Shown: piece by piece, positions 8,157 to 19,500 of the stretch | Layout of the letters: each line of letters starts with the position of its first letter | How positions within the stretch are numbered: position 1 is the first letter of the stretch | Source of the DNA: Microbulbifer hydrolyticus | Lineage (GTDB): Bacteria > Pseudomonadota > Gammaproteobacteria > Pseudomonadales > Cellvibrionaceae | NCBI RefSeq assembly: GCF_009931115.1 | Contig: NZ_CP047491.1 | Location: 372,001-436,000 of the forward strand | Direction: 5' to 3' | Length of the DNA: 64,000 nt | Notes under the pieces: generated by a model | What the model was told of the DNA's origin: nothing | The model's database searches: none | The model's input: the letters and a program-made list of their open reading frames with translations, nothing else | Translations under genes and position numbers: made by a program

Positions 8157-10061
8157 ATGCCTGAAAATATCCAGTTACTCTCCCCAAGACTTGCCAACCA
8201 GATCGCCGCTGGTGAAGTTGTCGAGCGGCCAGCATCTGTCATTAAAGAATTGCTGGAAAACAGCCTCGATGCCGGAGCCACCAGGCTCGAAGTGGATCTC
8301 GATGCGGGTGGGACCAAGCGCATCATGGTGCGGGACAATGGCAAGGGCATCGAGAAACAAGACCTGCATCTGGCGCTGGCCCGCCATGCCACCTCAAAGA
8401 TTCATGCCCTCGAAGACCTCGAGGCGGTTGCCACTCTCGGTTTCCGGGGAGAGGCTCTCGCCAGTATTTCGTCGGTCGCCCGCCTGACACTCACCAGCAG
8501 CCGCGATGACACCGGCAAAGGCTGGGTGGTATCCGCCGAAGGCCGCGAGATGGAAACACAGCTGGCGCCTGCCGCACACCCGCGTGGCACCACCGTCGAA
8601 GTGCGCGATCTCTTCTTCAATACCCCCGCGCGCAGAAAGTTTCTGCGCACGGAAAAGACCGAATTCAACCGCGTCGATGACACCATCAAGCGTCTCGCCC
8701 TGTCGCGCTTCGATGTTTCCATCAGCCTGCGCCACAACGGCAAGGGTGTGCACAACCTGCGCGGTGGCACCAGTCGTGCGGAGAAAGAGCGGCGGGTGGC
8801 GCAGCTGTGCGGGCCGGCATTTATGCAGAACGCACTGCACATCGAAATGGAGCGCAGCGGCTTGCGCCTGTGGGGGTGGGTGGCTGAGCCGGCATTTTCC
8901 CGTTCCCAGGCCGACCTGCAGTTTTTCTACGTCAACGGCCGCGCCATTCGCGACCGCGTGGTGAGCCACGCGGTGCGCCGGGCGTTTGCCGATGTGCTGT
9001 ATCACGGGCGGCACCCCGCGTTCGTGCTGTACCTCGAACTGGATCCGGCATCGGTGGACGTAAACGTGCATCCGACCAAACACGAGGTGCGTTTCCGTGA
9101 TAGTCGCCTGGTGCACGACTTCCTGTTCGGCTCCCTGCACCGGGCGCTGGCGGACGTGCGACCCGGGCAGAAGGAAGAGCACTACGCAGAGGCGGCACAA
9201 ATTTCCGGTGTTGCCGCCGGCGAATTCGCCGGGCAGGAGCGGATGTCCCTGTCCCAGGCGCCATCTCAGGCATCGCCCGCGCAACCGGCGGTATCGCCAG
9301 GTGGCGGGTTTTCGCCGCCCGTATATGGCGAACGCGGCTCCCCGGAGCGTATCCAGCAGCAGATGCAGGGCTATGGCGAACTGCACAAACCCCATGGCGG
9401 CGGTATACAGGAAGCGCCGGCTGCCGGCGCGCAATCAGCCTGGGGGCAGTCTGTTGCACCGGCGTCCGATGAGGAGGCGCCGCCGCTGGGCTTCGCTGTG
9501 GCACAGCTGCACGGCATTTATATCCTGTCCCAGAACCAGCACGGTATGGTGGTGGTGGATATGCACGCGGCACACGAGCGTATCGTGTACGAGCAGATGA
9601 AGGCGGCCCACGCCGCCGGCGGTATTCAGGCGCAACCGCTTCTGGTGCCGGTGAGCCTCGCGGTGAGTGAAGGTGAGGCAGATTGCTTTGAAGAGCGTGA
9701 GGAAGTGTTCACTGCGCTCGGGTTTGTACTGCAGCGCGCTGGCCCGGAGACGCTGATGGTTCGCCAGGTGCCCACCATGCTGCACGGCGCACAGGTTGAG
9801 CAACTGGTGCGGGATGTCCTGTCCGACCTGCTGGCGGAAGGCAGCAGTGATCGTATCGGCAACCAGATCAATGAAATTCTTTCCACCATGGCCTGCCATG
9901 GCTCTGTGCGCGCCAACCGCAAACTGACTATCCCGGAGATGAATGCGCTGTTGAGGGATATGGAACGCACCGAGCGCAGTGGCCAGTGCAACCACGGCCG
10001 ACCAACCTGGACACAGGTCAAACTGTCCGATATGGATAAATGGTTCATGCGTGGCCAGTAA
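8157..10061 (+). CDS. mutL: DNA mismatch repair protein MutL, endonuclease type
   Basis: MutL couples MutS mismatch recognition to strand incision. The GHKL ATPase motifs are complete: [26 protein letters not shown] Pro/Gln-rich linker (about 350-440) joins the C-terminal dimerisation domain. That domain carries [12 protein letters not shown] (residues 468-479), which fits the metal-binding DxHA(x)2E(x)4E motif of nicking MutL proteins. The cell therefore probably uses the methylation-independent mode found in Pseudomonas rather than MutH. It is 634 residues, a normal length. Confidence 0.95.
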   Translation: MPENIQLLSPRLANQIAAGEVVERPASVIKELLENSLDAGATRLEVDLDAGGTKRIMVRDNGKGIEKQDLHLALARHATSKIHALEDLEAVATLGFRGEALASISSVARLTLTSSRDDTGKGWVVSAEGREMETQLAPAAHPRGTTVEVRDLFFNTPARRKFLRTEKTEFNRVDDTIKRLALSRFDVSISLRHNGKGVHNLRGGTSRAEKERRVAQLCGPAFMQNALHIEMERSGLRLWGWVAEPAFSRSQADLQFFYVNGRAIRDRVVSHAVRRAFADVLYHGRHPAFVLYLELDPASVDVNVHPTKHEVRFRDSRLVHDFLFGSLHRALADVRPGQKEEHYAEAAQISGVAAGEFAGQERMSLSQAPSQASPAQPAVSPGGGFSPPVYGERGSPERIQQQMQGYGELHKPHGGGIQEAPAAGAQSAWGQSVAPASDEEAPPLGFAVAQLHGIYILSQNQHGMVVVDMHAAHERIVYEQMKAAHAAGGIQAQPLLVPVSLAVSEGEADCFEEREEVFTALGFVLQRAGPETLMVRQVPTMLHGAQVEQLVRDVLSDLLAEGSSDRIGNQINEILSTMACHGSVRANRKLTIPEMNALLRDMERTERSGQCNHGRPTWTQVKLSDMDKWFMRGQ

Positions 10062-10067
10062 ACCTAC

Positions 10068-10170
10068 TGCGCACGTGCCTGGCGGCGCCCGGCGGTGCTC
10101 GGCTGCTCATGTACTAAAGTACACTCCGCGGCCTCCGCTCCGGCGGTCACCACCAGGCACGCGCTCGCTA
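10068..10170. repeat. extended imperfect palindrome between mutL and miaA
   Basis: The core is TGTACT (10110-10115), AA, AGTACA (10118-10123). Outer arms CGTGCCTGG (about 10074) and CCAGGCACG (about 10152) also pair. Intervening GC-rich arms match over much of their length with mismatches, giving a cruciform or hairpin of roughly 100 bp. It is not coding. It could be a REP-like element or a processing structure in the mutL-miaA transcript. Confidence 0.55.
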
Positions 10171-10190
10171 CGGTTTCCAGAGGCGTCTTG

Positions 10191-11150
10191 ATGACTTTTT
10201 CAAATCGTCCCCGCGCCATTTTTCTGATGGGGCCTACCGCCTCCGGCAAGACAGACCTGGCGATGGCAATCAGCGATCATCTGCCAGTGGAGCTGATCAG
10301 CGTGGATTCCGCGCTGGTGTATCGCGGCCTGGATATTGGTTCGGCCAAACCGACCCCGGAAGAACTTGCCCGCTACCCGCACCGACTGATCGATATCTGC
10401 GACCCCGCGGAGAGTTATTCTGCCGGGCGTTTTCGTGAAGACGCGCTGAAAGCGATGGCCGAGATTAGCAGCGCAGGAAAAATTCCGTTGCTGGTTGGCG
10501 GAACAATGCTCTATTTCAAGGCTCTACTGCAGGGGATGGCAGAAATGCCACAGGCGGACCCGGAGTTTCGTGCGCAGATTGAGGCGCGTGCAGAAAAGGA
10601 GGGCTGGCCGGCATTGCACGCCGAGCTGCAAAAGGTCGATCCCGCACTGGCTGCGGAGCTGCACCCGAACCACTCGGTGCGTATCGAGCGAGCATTGGAG
10701 GTCTACCACCTTACCGGCAAGACCATGACCCAGCTGCGGGCGGAGCAGGACAGCGAATCACTGCATACCCAGTACGACATCCAGCAGCTGGCCATCGTGC
10801 CCGACGACAGGTCGATTCTGCACCGGCGTATCGCCGAGCGCTTTGAGCGCATGCTGGAAAACGGCTTTATAGAAGAGGTAAAGGCACTGCGTGCGCGCGG
10901 CGACCTGCACCGGGATTTGCCGGCAATCCGCGCTGTTGGGTACCGGCAAGTGTGGGAGTACCTCGACGGCGAGACCGATTACCAGCAGATGGTGGATGCA
11001 GGTATCGCCGCCACCCGCCAGCTGGCCAAACGCCAGCTTACCTGGCTGCGGCGCTGGCCGGACCTGAAGTGCATTCACGCACAGGGGCCTGGCGGTAAAG
11101 TCCGCAATATTGATGAAATGTTGCTTGAGGCCTTGAAATTTATCGGTTGA
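10191..11150 (+). CDS. miaA: tRNA dimethylallyltransferase
   Basis: MiaA adds the dimethylallyl group to A37 of tRNAs reading UNN codons. [11 protein letters not shown] is the P-loop, [18 protein letters not shown] the substrate-binding block, and [12 protein letters not shown] and [11 protein letters not shown] are conserved. The frame is open further upstream through the palindrome, but ATG 10191 has AGAGG at good spacing and gives 319 residues, matching the family. A terminator follows at 11206. Confidence 0.95.
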   Translation: MTFSNRPRAIFLMGPTASGKTDLAMAISDHLPVELISVDSALVYRGLDIGSAKPTPEELARYPHRLIDICDPAESYSAGRFREDALKAMAEISSAGKIPLLVGGTMLYFKALLQGMAEMPQADPEFRAQIEARAEKEGWPALHAELQKVDPALAAELHPNHSVRIERALEVYHLTGKTMTQLRAEQDSESLHTQYDIQQLAIVPDDRSILHRRIAERFERMLENGFIEEVKALRARGDLHRDLPAIRAVGYRQVWEYLDGETDYQQMVDAGIAATRQLAKRQLTWLRRWPDLKCIHAQGPGGKVRNIDEMLLEALKFIG

Positions 11151-11205
11151 GCAGCCATAACGTGAGTGGGCCGGTGTATCCGTCCCATTTCAGTCAGTTA
11201 TTCAC

Positions 11206-11234
11206 AGAGCCGCGTTTACTTTTGGCTCTTTTTT
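11206..11234 (+). terminator. intrinsic terminator after miaA
   Basis: AGAGCC (11206-11211) pairs with GGCTCT (11224-11229) across a 12-nt loop, followed by a run of six T. It separates miaA from hfq, which must then have its own promoter or rely on read-through. Confidence 0.6.
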
Positions 11235-11330
11235 GTACGCCGCATCACCATGGCCGTTTCTTAGTCCGCGGAATTCGCGGGCGCGATCGTGCGTCATCTG
11301 GCGACTTATCTTTTGGCAAGGAGAAAAAAG

Positions 11331-11615
11331 ATGTCAAAAGGGCACAGCTTACAAGACCCTTACCTGAATGTTCTGCGTAAAGAGCGTATCCCCGTTTCCA
11401 TCTATCTGGTCAACGGCATCAAGCTCCAGGGCCAGATCGAATCCTTTGACCAGTTCGTAGTGTTGCTGAAGAACACCGTGAGCCAGATGGTCTACAAGCA
11501 TGCAATTTCCACCGTTGTTCCCTCCCGCGCCGTGCGTGTGCCGTTGATGAACCCGACTGCACCGGGTGGTGAAGGCGCAGCACCCGAAGGTGGTGAACGC
11601 GATACTTTCGGCTGA
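11331..11615 (+). CDS. hfq: RNA chaperone Hfq
   Basis: Hfq is the hexameric Sm-like RNA chaperone that pairs small RNAs with mRNAs. The Sm1 and Sm2 motifs are intact ([45 protein letters not shown]). The 94 residues end in a Gly/Glu-rich tail. ATG 11331 has AAGGAG upstream. It sits in the standard miaA-hfq-hflX order. Confidence 0.97.
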   Translation: MSKGHSLQDPYLNVLRKERIPVSIYLVNGIKLQGQIESFDQFVVLLKNTVSQMVYKHAISTVVPSRAVRVPLMNPTAPGGEGAAPEGGERDTFG

Positions 11616-11720
11616 TATTGATTGTGCGCTGCGCCGGGTTGTCGCCAGCCGGAGCCTGCTGAAGAGCATGCCCTGGCCAGGTGCACAGGTGTGGCCAAGC
11701 CGTTATACAATGCAGTAATA

Positions 11721-11755
11721 AACAGCGCCCCGGCTTGTCCGGGGCGTCTGTTGTT
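11721..11755 (+). terminator. hairpin with T-rich tail between hfq and hflX
   Basis: GCCCCGG (11727-11733) pairs with CCGGGGC (11739-11745) around CTTGT. The stem is extended by AACAG / CTGTT and ends in TTGTT. It resembles an intrinsic terminator and would partly separate hfq from hflX. Confidence 0.6.
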
Positions 11756-11801
11756 CGGCGCCAGCCCATTGGCGCATATTTTGAGCCCAAGAGAATAATC
11801 A

Positions 11802-13139
11802 TTGTTTTTTGATCGCCCGGAATCCGGTGAATTGGCCGTACTGGTCCACCTGGAACTCTCCGCCATCGACAGCCCCGAAGACCCTCGGGAATTTGAGGAG
11901 CTGGCACTCTCCGCCGGTGCTGACCCGGTGGCATTTATCTTCGGCCAGCGCGCCACCCCAGACCCCAAGACGTTTGTCGGTCGCGGCAAGCTGGAAGAAA
12001 TCCAGGACATCGTGACCAAGCACGGCGCCGAGCTGGTAATTTTTGATCACACCCTGTCACCGAGCCAGGAGCGCAATATTGAGCGCGAGCTCAAGTGCCG
12101 GGTGCTCGACCGCACCGGTTTGATCCTGGATATCTTTGCCCAGCGCGCACGCACCCATGAGGGCAAGCTGCAGGTTGAGCTGGCACAGTTGCGCCATATG
12201 TCTACTCGCCTGGTGCGGGGCTGGACGCACCTTGAGCGTCAGAAGGGTGGTATTGGTCTGCGCGGCCCAGGTGAAACCCAGCTGGAGACCGACCGTCGTC
12301 TGCTGCGGGCGCGCATCGATTCCATCGAAAAGCGTCTCGATAAAGTGCGGCGCCAGCGCGAGCAGGGCCGACGTGCCCGCTCGCGAGCCGAGGTGGCCAC
12401 GGTCTCTCTGGTGGGCTACACCAACGCCGGCAAGTCGACCCTGTTCAATCGCATCACCAGTGCTGAGGTCTACGTGCGCGATCAGCTGTTCGCCACCCTC
12501 GACCCCACCATGCGCCGGGTAGAGCTGCCCAACGTGGGCGCGATGATCCTGGCGGATACGGTGGGGTTCGTTTCTCACCTGCCGCACCGTCTCGTGGAGG
12601 CCTTTCGCGCCACACTGGAAGAGGCGGCCAATGCCACGTTGCTGCTGCATGTCGTGGACGCCGCCGCGGAAAACCGCCTTCACCTGATTGAAGAGGTGCA
12701 GACAGTACTTGAGGAAATAGGCGCGGCGGATTTGCCCCATCTGCTGGTGTACAACAAACTGGATCTACTGGCGGATGCGGAGCCGCGTATCGACCGGGAT
12801 GACCAGGGCGTACCACGGGCAGTCTGGCTGTCGGCGGCAACCGGTGCTGGTTGTGAGCTGCTGGTGGAGGCCATCGCCGAACGTCTCGGTGAGCAGATGG
12901 TGAGTGGTTCACTGGTGATTCCGCCACAGCATGCACGTCTGCGTGCGCAGTTGTTTGCGGGTAACGCGGTTCAGGGTGAGGAATATCACGACAACGGCGA
13001 TGTGGAATTGCAGGTATTGTTGCCACGCTCCGAGCTACAGCGGCTGATGGCGCCCTTCCGGGAAGTCGGCAATCCACCGCAGTGGCTGCCGGAAAAACCC
13101 GACGAAGAACCCAAACCGGAAGACTGGGAAATCGACTGA
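11802..13139 (+). CDS. hflX: ribosome-associated GTPase HflX
   Basis: HflX is a GTPase that splits stalled or heat-damaged 70S ribosomes. The N-terminal HflX domain is followed by a coiled linker and the G domain with GYTNAGKSTLFN, DTVGF and NKLD. The start is TTG 11802 (MFFDRPESGE), which corresponds to the conserved start region in Pseudomonas-type HflX and has AAGAGA upstream. No ATG is better placed. It is 445 residues, a normal length. Confidence 0.94.
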   Translation: MFFDRPESGELAVLVHLELSAIDSPEDPREFEELALSAGADPVAFIFGQRATPDPKTFVGRGKLEEIQDIVTKHGAELVIFDHTLSPSQERNIERELKCRVLDRTGLILDIFAQRARTHEGKLQVELAQLRHMSTRLVRGWTHLERQKGGIGLRGPGETQLETDRRLLRARIDSIEKRLDKVRRQREQGRRARSRAEVATVSLVGYTNAGKSTLFNRITSAEVYVRDQLFATLDPTMRRVELPNVGAMILADTVGFVSHLPHRLVEAFRATLEEAANATLLLHVVDAAAENRLHLIEEVQTVLEEIGAADLPHLLVYNKLDLLADAEPRIDRDDQGVPRAVWLSAATGAGCELLVEAIAERLGEQMVSGSLVIPPQHARLRAQLFAGNAVQGEEYHDNGDVELQVLLPRSELQRLMAPFREVGNPPQWLPEKPDEEPKPEDWEID

Positions 13140-13250
13140 GCGATTTTCCTCGTAGAAGAATACAGACCTGTGCGCGGATACCTTGCGGCAATCAATGCTA
13201 GAATTTCGCGACAGCTAACGATCAATAAGTTGAAGAGTTGGAGTAAATAA

Positions 13251-14402
13251 ATGGCCTGGAACGAACCGGGTGGTAATAACAAGGATCCCTGGGGTGGCGG
13301 CAATCGCAACAATGACGGCCCCCCCGATCTCGACGAACTGCTGCGCAAGATGCAGCAGAAACTGAACGGACTGTTTGGCGGCAAGCCTTCCGGACCCGAG
13401 GATGGCCGCCCCGGTGGCGGTAGTTTCCCCTGGTCGCTGGTGCTGATCGTGCTCGCGGTGGTGTATGGGTTGTGGGGTTTTTACCAGGTCGACGCCAACG
13501 AATCCGCCGTGGTGCTGCGACTGGGTAAATACCACAGCACAGAAAACTCCGGTCTGCACTGGAATCCACCACTGATGGATAACGTCACCAAGGTGAACAT
13601 GACCGAGGTGCGTACCGAACGCACCACCGGCCAGATGCTGACCGAAGATGCCAGCATTGTGGATGTGGTGCTGCAGGTGCAGTGGCATATCAACGATGCC
13701 GAGTCCTTCGTGCTGCGTGTACGTGACCCGCTGAAGAGTCTGCAGGAAGCGACCGACAGTGCACTGCGCCACATTGTGGGTTCGCAGACGCTGAATGGCG
13801 TTATCTCCCAGAACCGTACCCAGGTTTCGGCCGATACCCAGGTGCGTTTGCAGGAGTACCTGGACCTGTACCAGACCGGTATCCGCGTCGACGTGGTCAA
13901 CCTCACTGATGCCAAGGCGCCACGGGAAGTGCAGGACGCATTTGATGACGTGGTACGTGCCCGTGAAGACGAAGTGCGTTTGCAGAACGAAGCCCAGGCC
14001 TACTCAAACCAGGTTATTCCGGTAGCCCGCGGTCAGGCCCAGCGTATGATCGAAGAAGCGGAAGCCTACAAGGCCCGTGTAGTCGAAAGCGCCCGCGGTG
14101 AAGCGGCGCGATTCACGGCATTGCTGGCGGAATTCCAGCAGGCGCCGGCCGTGACCCGCGAGCGGATGTACCTTGATGCGGTGCAGGAAGTGATGACCAA
14201 CACCTCCAAGGTCATGGTGGATGTCGAAGGCGGCAACAACATGATGTACCTGCCGCTGGACAAGCTGGCGGAGGGCAGTGCATCAAGCGCCGCTCAGCGT
14301 CAGCAGATTTCTCCGCAGGTAATCGACGAGATCTCCCAGCGGGTGATCAACCAGTTGCGCACGGAAGTTAACAACAATCGTCGCAACCGCGAAGTGCGAT
14401 AA
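13251..14402 (+). CDS. hflK: FtsH modulator HflK
   Basis: HflK forms, with HflC, the membrane SPFH-domain cage around the FtsH protease. A Gly/Asn-rich cytoplasmic head (residues 1-55) is followed by a single membrane segment (about 60-80) and the SPFH/band-7 domain beginning at VDANESAVVLRLGKY. A long Ala/Glu-rich helix and a polar tail follow. It is 383 residues, and hflC follows after 11 bp. Confidence 0.95.
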   Translation: MAWNEPGGNNKDPWGGGNRNNDGPPDLDELLRKMQQKLNGLFGGKPSGPEDGRPGGGSFPWSLVLIVLAVVYGLWGFYQVDANESAVVLRLGKYHSTENSGLHWNPPLMDNVTKVNMTEVRTERTTGQMLTEDASIVDVVLQVQWHINDAESFVLRVRDPLKSLQEATDSALRHIVGSQTLNGVISQNRTQVSADTQVRLQEYLDLYQTGIRVDVVNLTDAKAPREVQDAFDDVVRAREDEVRLQNEAQAYSNQVIPVARGQAQRMIEEAEAYKARVVESARGEAARFTALLAEFQQAPAVTRERMYLDAVQEVMTNTSKVMVDVEGGNNMMYLPLDKLAEGSASSAAQRQQISPQVIDEISQRVINQLRTEVNNNRRNREVR

Positions 14403-14413
14403 GGGGGGTTGCA

Positions 14414-15292
14414 ATGAACAACAACAAATCGCTATTCATCATCGCGCTGGTTCTGGTCGGTTTGCTGATCCTGTCCGGCAGCGCGTTCGTGGTGAAGGAA
14501 ACCGAGAAGGCCGTACTGGTCCGTTTCGGTGAAGTGGTGCGGACCGATTACGAGCCGGGTCTCTATTTCAAGATCCCGCTGGTGCATGAGCTGCGCAAAT
14601 TTGACGCCCGCATCCAGACTGTGGACTCGCAGCCTGTGCGGATGTTGAACAGTGAAAACAAGTTCATGATGGTGGACTCCTATGCGAAGTACCGTATCTT
14701 CGACGTGGGCCGCTTCTATGTCGCGACCCGCGGTGACGAGCGCAACGCGGTACGGCTGCTGGCGGAGCAGATCAACAACCGTCTGCGTAACCAGTTCGGT
14801 GTGCGTGACCTGCACGAAGTGGTGAGCGGTCAGCGCGATGAGCTGATGGCCGAGATCACCAAAAACCTGAACGAAACGGCGCAAACGGACCTGGGCGTGG
14901 AAATTGTCGATGTGCGTGTAAAGCGGATCGATCTGCCGCCGGAAGTATCCGAGTCGGTATTCCAGCGTATGCGCGCTGGCCGTGAGCTGGAAGCGCGGGA
15001 CCACCGTGCGAAGGGTCAGGAAGCCAGTGAGCGCATTCGCGCAAACGCCGATCGCCAGAAGGTGGTTATCGAGTCCGAGGCCTACCGCAAAGCGGAAGAG
15101 GTCCGCGGTGCCGGCGATGCCGAGGCAGCCAAGATTTATGCGGAAGCCTTCAGCAAGGACCCCGAGTTCTACCGCTTCTCACGCAGTCTGACTGCCTACA
15201 AGGAGTCTTTCAAAAGCAAGAGCGATATGCTGCTGATGGAGCCGGACAGCCAGTTTTTCCGCTACCTGAAGGATCCCGAAGGCAAAGAATAG
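14414..15292 (+). CDS. hflC: FtsH modulator HflC
   Basis: Partner of HflK. An N-terminal membrane anchor (about residues 6-24) is followed by the SPFH domain (ETEKAVLVRFGEVV) and the conserved VDVRVKRIDLP block. It ends with the LLMEPDSQFFRYL motif of HflC. It is 292 residues. A strong terminator lies downstream. Confidence 0.95.
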   Translation: MNNNKSLFIIALVLVGLLILSGSAFVVKETEKAVLVRFGEVVRTDYEPGLYFKIPLVHELRKFDARIQTVDSQPVRMLNSENKFMMVDSYAKYRIFDVGRFYVATRGDERNAVRLLAEQINNRLRNQFGVRDLHEVVSGQRDELMAEITKNLNETAQTDLGVEIVDVRVKRIDLPPEVSESVFQRMRAGRELEARDHRAKGQEASERIRANADRQKVVIESEAYRKAEEVRGAGDAEAAKIYAEAFSKDPEFYRFSRSLTAYKESFKSKSDMLLMEPDSQFFRYLKDPEGKE

Positions 15293-15426
15293 CCGGGATG
15301 TACCTGGAGGGCTGCTGGAGGGTTACTGGATTGAAAGCGCCGCCCGACACCGCCACAGCGGTTTAAATCGGGCCCGCAAGTTCCCAGAGACTGGCCACAG
15401 CCCTTCAAATTAGTGGTAAAATCCCC

Positions 15427-15453
15427 AAAACCGGGCCGGCGCCCGGTTTTTTT
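15427..15453. terminator. strong intrinsic terminator after hflC
   Basis: AAAACCGGGC (15427-15436) and GCCCGGTTTT (15441-15450) form a perfect 10-bp stem with a CGGC loop, running into seven T. The leading A-run would let it work on the opposite strand too. Confidence 0.9.
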
Positions 15454-15520
15454 GTGCCGGCCCGTTTTTATTGGACCCTATATTGAACCTGTGAGCTGAA
15501 CAGCGACTGGAGCTGCTGCC

Positions 15521-15706
15521 GTGTGGGACGAGCTGGTCCGGGCCCTGGGCCTGGTACTGATCATCGAAGGCATACTGCCTTTTCTCTACCCCCGCCGCTG
15601 GCGTGCACTGGTGCAGCAGCTGGCATCTGTGGATAATCGCAGCCTGCGCATGGCTGGGCTGGTATCCATGCTCGCCGGCACAGCCCTGCTGATGCTCTTT
15701 GGCTGA
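15521..15706 (+). CDS. DUF2065 small membrane protein
   Basis: 61 residues with two membrane helices (about 5-23 and 42-60) flanking a basic loop with YPRRWR. This is the DUF2065 family, regularly found between hflC and hisZ or purA. The start is GTG 15521. It presumably acts in the inner membrane; function unknown. Confidence 0.85.
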   Translation: MWDELVRALGLVLIIEGILPFLYPRRWRALVQQLASVDNRSLRMAGLVSMLAGTALLMLFG

Positions 15707-15769
15707 ATGCCAGGACTGAGGTTCTCCCGGCCGCGATGGCCGCACTGTTAACTGTCGAACGCCCACATC

Positions 15770-16960
15770 ATGACCCAAGCCGAACGCTGGATGCTACCGG
15801 ATGGCATCGCCGAGATTTTGCCCGCAGACGCCAAGCGGGTTGAAACCCTGCGCAGAAACCTGCTGGACCTCTATCATCGCTGGGGCTACGAGCTGATTAT
15901 TCCGCCGATGGTGGAATTTACCGATTCCCTGCTGATTGGCATGGGGCGGGATGTGGACCTGAGTACCTTCCGGGTAACCGATCAGTTGTCCGGGCGCAGC
16001 CTTGGTATCCGCGCGGATATCACGCCGCAGGCCGCGCGTATCGACTCCCACAGTTTTCCCCGCAGCGGCGCAAACCGGCTGTGTTATGCCGGCCAGGTGC
16101 TGTACACGCGGCCGCGCGCGCCAATGGGCCCGCGTGCACCGATTCAGATTGGTGCCGAGCTGTACGGTGTGGAAAGCCTGCAGGGTGATATCGAAGTCAT
16201 CAGCTTGATGATCGAGACCCTGCGCGCCGCCGGTATTCGGGAAATTCACCTGGACCTGGGGCACGTGGCCATCTTCCGCAGCCTGGCGCAGGCCGCCGAA
16301 CTCGACGAAGAGCAGAAAGGTGACCTGATCGCGCTGCTGCAGAGTAAAGCTGTGGCCGATATCGAGCGCTGGGTGGATGAAAACATTTCCTCCGCGGAGG
16401 CCGCCAACTGGCTGCGCATGCTGCCGCGTCTGGCGGGGGGCACCGAGTGCCTGAACCGCGCGCGGGAGGTGTTCGCCAATGGCCCGGATGCACTGAAACG
16501 TGCCCTTGAAGAGCTGCAGCAGGTGGCCGACGCGGTCGCACGCCGCTACCCGCAAGTGGCACTGTTTTTTGACCTCGGTGAAATGCGTGGTTACGACTAC
16601 GAGACCGGGCTGGTATTCGCCGCCTATTCACCGGGCTATGGGCAGGCGCTGGCAAACGGTGGCCGCTATAACGGTATTGGGGCCGTATTCGGCCGCGACC
16701 GCGCAGCCACCGGATTCAGTACCGATCTGGCGGCGATCAATGCACTTGGCGACAATGGTGACCGCGAAGCCGGCGCCATTCTGGCGCCCGCCAGCGACTG
16801 CGAGCAGCTGTGGCAGACTGCCGAGTCCCTTCGCGCAGAAGGTGAAGTGGTGATCAGCCTGATGGCTGATTCCGGGGACGACGACAGTGAAACCCTGGCC
16901 CGCTGCGACCGCGAGCTGGTGCGGGAGGGGACTGCCTGGGTGGTGAAGCCACTCTCGTAA
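15770..16960 (+). CDS. hisZ: ATP phosphoribosyltransferase regulatory subunit
   Basis: HisZ is a catalytically inactive paralogue of histidyl-tRNA synthetase that activates the short-form HisG at the first step of histidine synthesis. It has class II synthetase motif 2-like blocks (RITPQAARID-type LGIRADITPQ, RLCYAGQVLYTRP) and ends after a YYTGLVF-type block (YDYETGLVFAAY). It lacks the anticodon-binding domain, and 396 residues is usual. It lies immediately upstream of purA, as in Pseudomonas and relatives. Confidence 0.93.
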   Translation: MTQAERWMLPDGIAEILPADAKRVETLRRNLLDLYHRWGYELIIPPMVEFTDSLLIGMGRDVDLSTFRVTDQLSGRSLGIRADITPQAARIDSHSFPRSGANRLCYAGQVLYTRPRAPMGPRAPIQIGAELYGVESLQGDIEVISLMIETLRAAGIREIHLDLGHVAIFRSLAQAAELDEEQKGDLIALLQSKAVADIERWVDENISSAEAANWLRMLPRLAGGTECLNRAREVFANGPDALKRALEELQQVADAVARRYPQVALFFDLGEMRGYDYETGLVFAAYSPGYGQALANGGRYNGIGAVFGRDRAATGFSTDLAAINALGDNGDREAGAILAPASDCEQLWQTAESLRAEGEVVISLMADSGDDDSETLARCDRELVREGTAWVVKPLS

Positions 16961-17054
16961 ACCCTAAGCTTTGCAATTGGCCCAAGCCAGTTGATCTGAT
17001 TTCCCAGGCCGCACGACGGGCGCGGCCGACTCTCTTTTTCCGCCCGTCTACTGA

Positions 17055-18401
<1,347 letters not shown>

Positions 18402-18414
18402 TCGTATGTCCCCC

Positions 18415-18448
18415 CTGGAGCCGGCGGGTGTCCGCCGGCTCCAGTTAC
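18415..18448 (+). terminator. intrinsic terminator after purA
   Basis: A perfect 13-bp stem, CTGGAGCCGGCGG (18415-18427) with its complement (18432-18444), around GTGT. It is followed by TTACTCTT, a modest T-rich tail. Confidence 0.8.
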
Positions 18449-18692
18449 TCTTCCCAGTCAGGCTTCCCACCTCCCCCTTTGTCTGCCCCGCTTCCTGCGA
18501 ACCATGCACTGAGGCGCGCTAATATACAGCGCCGCCGTACCGGTCCCTGTCCGATGCACTGGATACTCACCGGTCCGAAACTTTGCTTGTCAGTGGGCGC
18601 TGAAGCCCGGATGATGAGACTTAATTTTAATTTTTGGTCACATTTCCCTGCCATAATGGCGGACGGAAGAAGGTCACATTCGGGAATCGAGC

Positions 18693-19361
18693 ATGTCCAG
18701 CAGCGTTTCAGCCAATAGCAGCCACCGCTACAGTGTTGCTGAAGAGGTCGCGAACAGTATTACGCACGGTATCGGTGCCGTCCTGGCCATCGCGGGCCTG
18801 GGGGTCCTGTGTGGTTTTGCTGCCCTGCGTGGTGACGTATGGCATATCGTCAGCAGCAGCATTTATGCGGCGACCCTGATTCTTTGCTTTTCCGCGTCAA
18901 CGCTGTACCACAGTGTTACCCACGCGGGCGCCAAACAGGTGCTGCGAACCCTGGATCACTCCTCAATCTTCCTGTTGATTGCCGGAACCTACACCCCGTT
19001 TACCCTGGTGACGCTGCGCGGTCCATGGGGCTGGTCGCTGTTCGGCGTTATCTGGGGGCTGGCGCTGATAGGCCTGATCATCCAGTTCACACCGCTCAAA
19101 AAATACCGCGGCCTGTCGATTACCCTCAGTGCGTTGATGGGCTGGGTGGTAATTGCCGCAATCAAGCCGCTAATGAACAACCTTGCGCCCGGTGGTCTGT
19201 GGCTGCTGGTGCTCGGCGGGCTCTGCTACACCGGCGGTATCGCATTTTACCTGTGGAAGAGTTTGCGCTTTTCTCACGCCATCTGGCACCTGTTCGTGCT
19301 CGCCGGCGGCGTGCTGCACTTCTTCGCAATACTCTTCTATGTGATTCCGCCGGCGGCCTGA
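18693..19361 (+). CDS. TrhA / hemolysin III family (PAQR-like) membrane protein
   Basis: 222 residues with seven predicted membrane segments. The conserved polar residues of the family are visible: NSITHGIGA near the start, TLYHSVTH and TLDHSSIFLLIAGTYTPF in the middle, and HAIWHLFVLAGGVLHF at the end. The His/Asp/Ser set is the likely metal site of PAQR-type hydrolases. In Gram-negative bacteria TrhA has been linked to membrane energetics rather than haemolysis. It appears to be a single gene with its own promoter in the 290-bp gap after purA, where I see no other gene. Confidence 0.88.
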   Translation: MSSSVSANSSHRYSVAEEVANSITHGIGAVLAIAGLGVLCGFAALRGDVWHIVSSSIYAATLILCFSASTLYHSVTHAGAKQVLRTLDHSSIFLLIAGTYTPFTLVTLRGPWGWSLFGVIWGLALIGLIIQFTPLKKYRGLSITLSALMGWVVIAAIKPLMNNLAPGGLWLLVLGGLCYTGGIAFYLWKSLRFSHAIWHLFVLAGGVLHFFAILFYVIPPAA

Positions 19362-19500
19362 TCAGTCGCGCCTTCCTCGCGCCAAAAGATGAAAAGAGTG
19401 TCGGGCCGGTCACAGCCTGAGTGACTGGCGTTAATCCTCCCTTTCCGTTACCTGTCTTCCGTTCTACCCTTGAGCGAGCTGATTTTGCCAAGGAGTTGTT

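Noticed and set aside
10095-10190. An N-terminal extension of miaA through the palindrome
   Set aside because: The extension has no homology and no ribosome site, while ATG 10191 has AGAGG and the normal length.
18402-18692. A tRNA or small-RNA gene in the gap after purA
   Set aside because: No cloverleaf or conserved T-arm is visible; only the purA terminator and a presumed promoter region are present.
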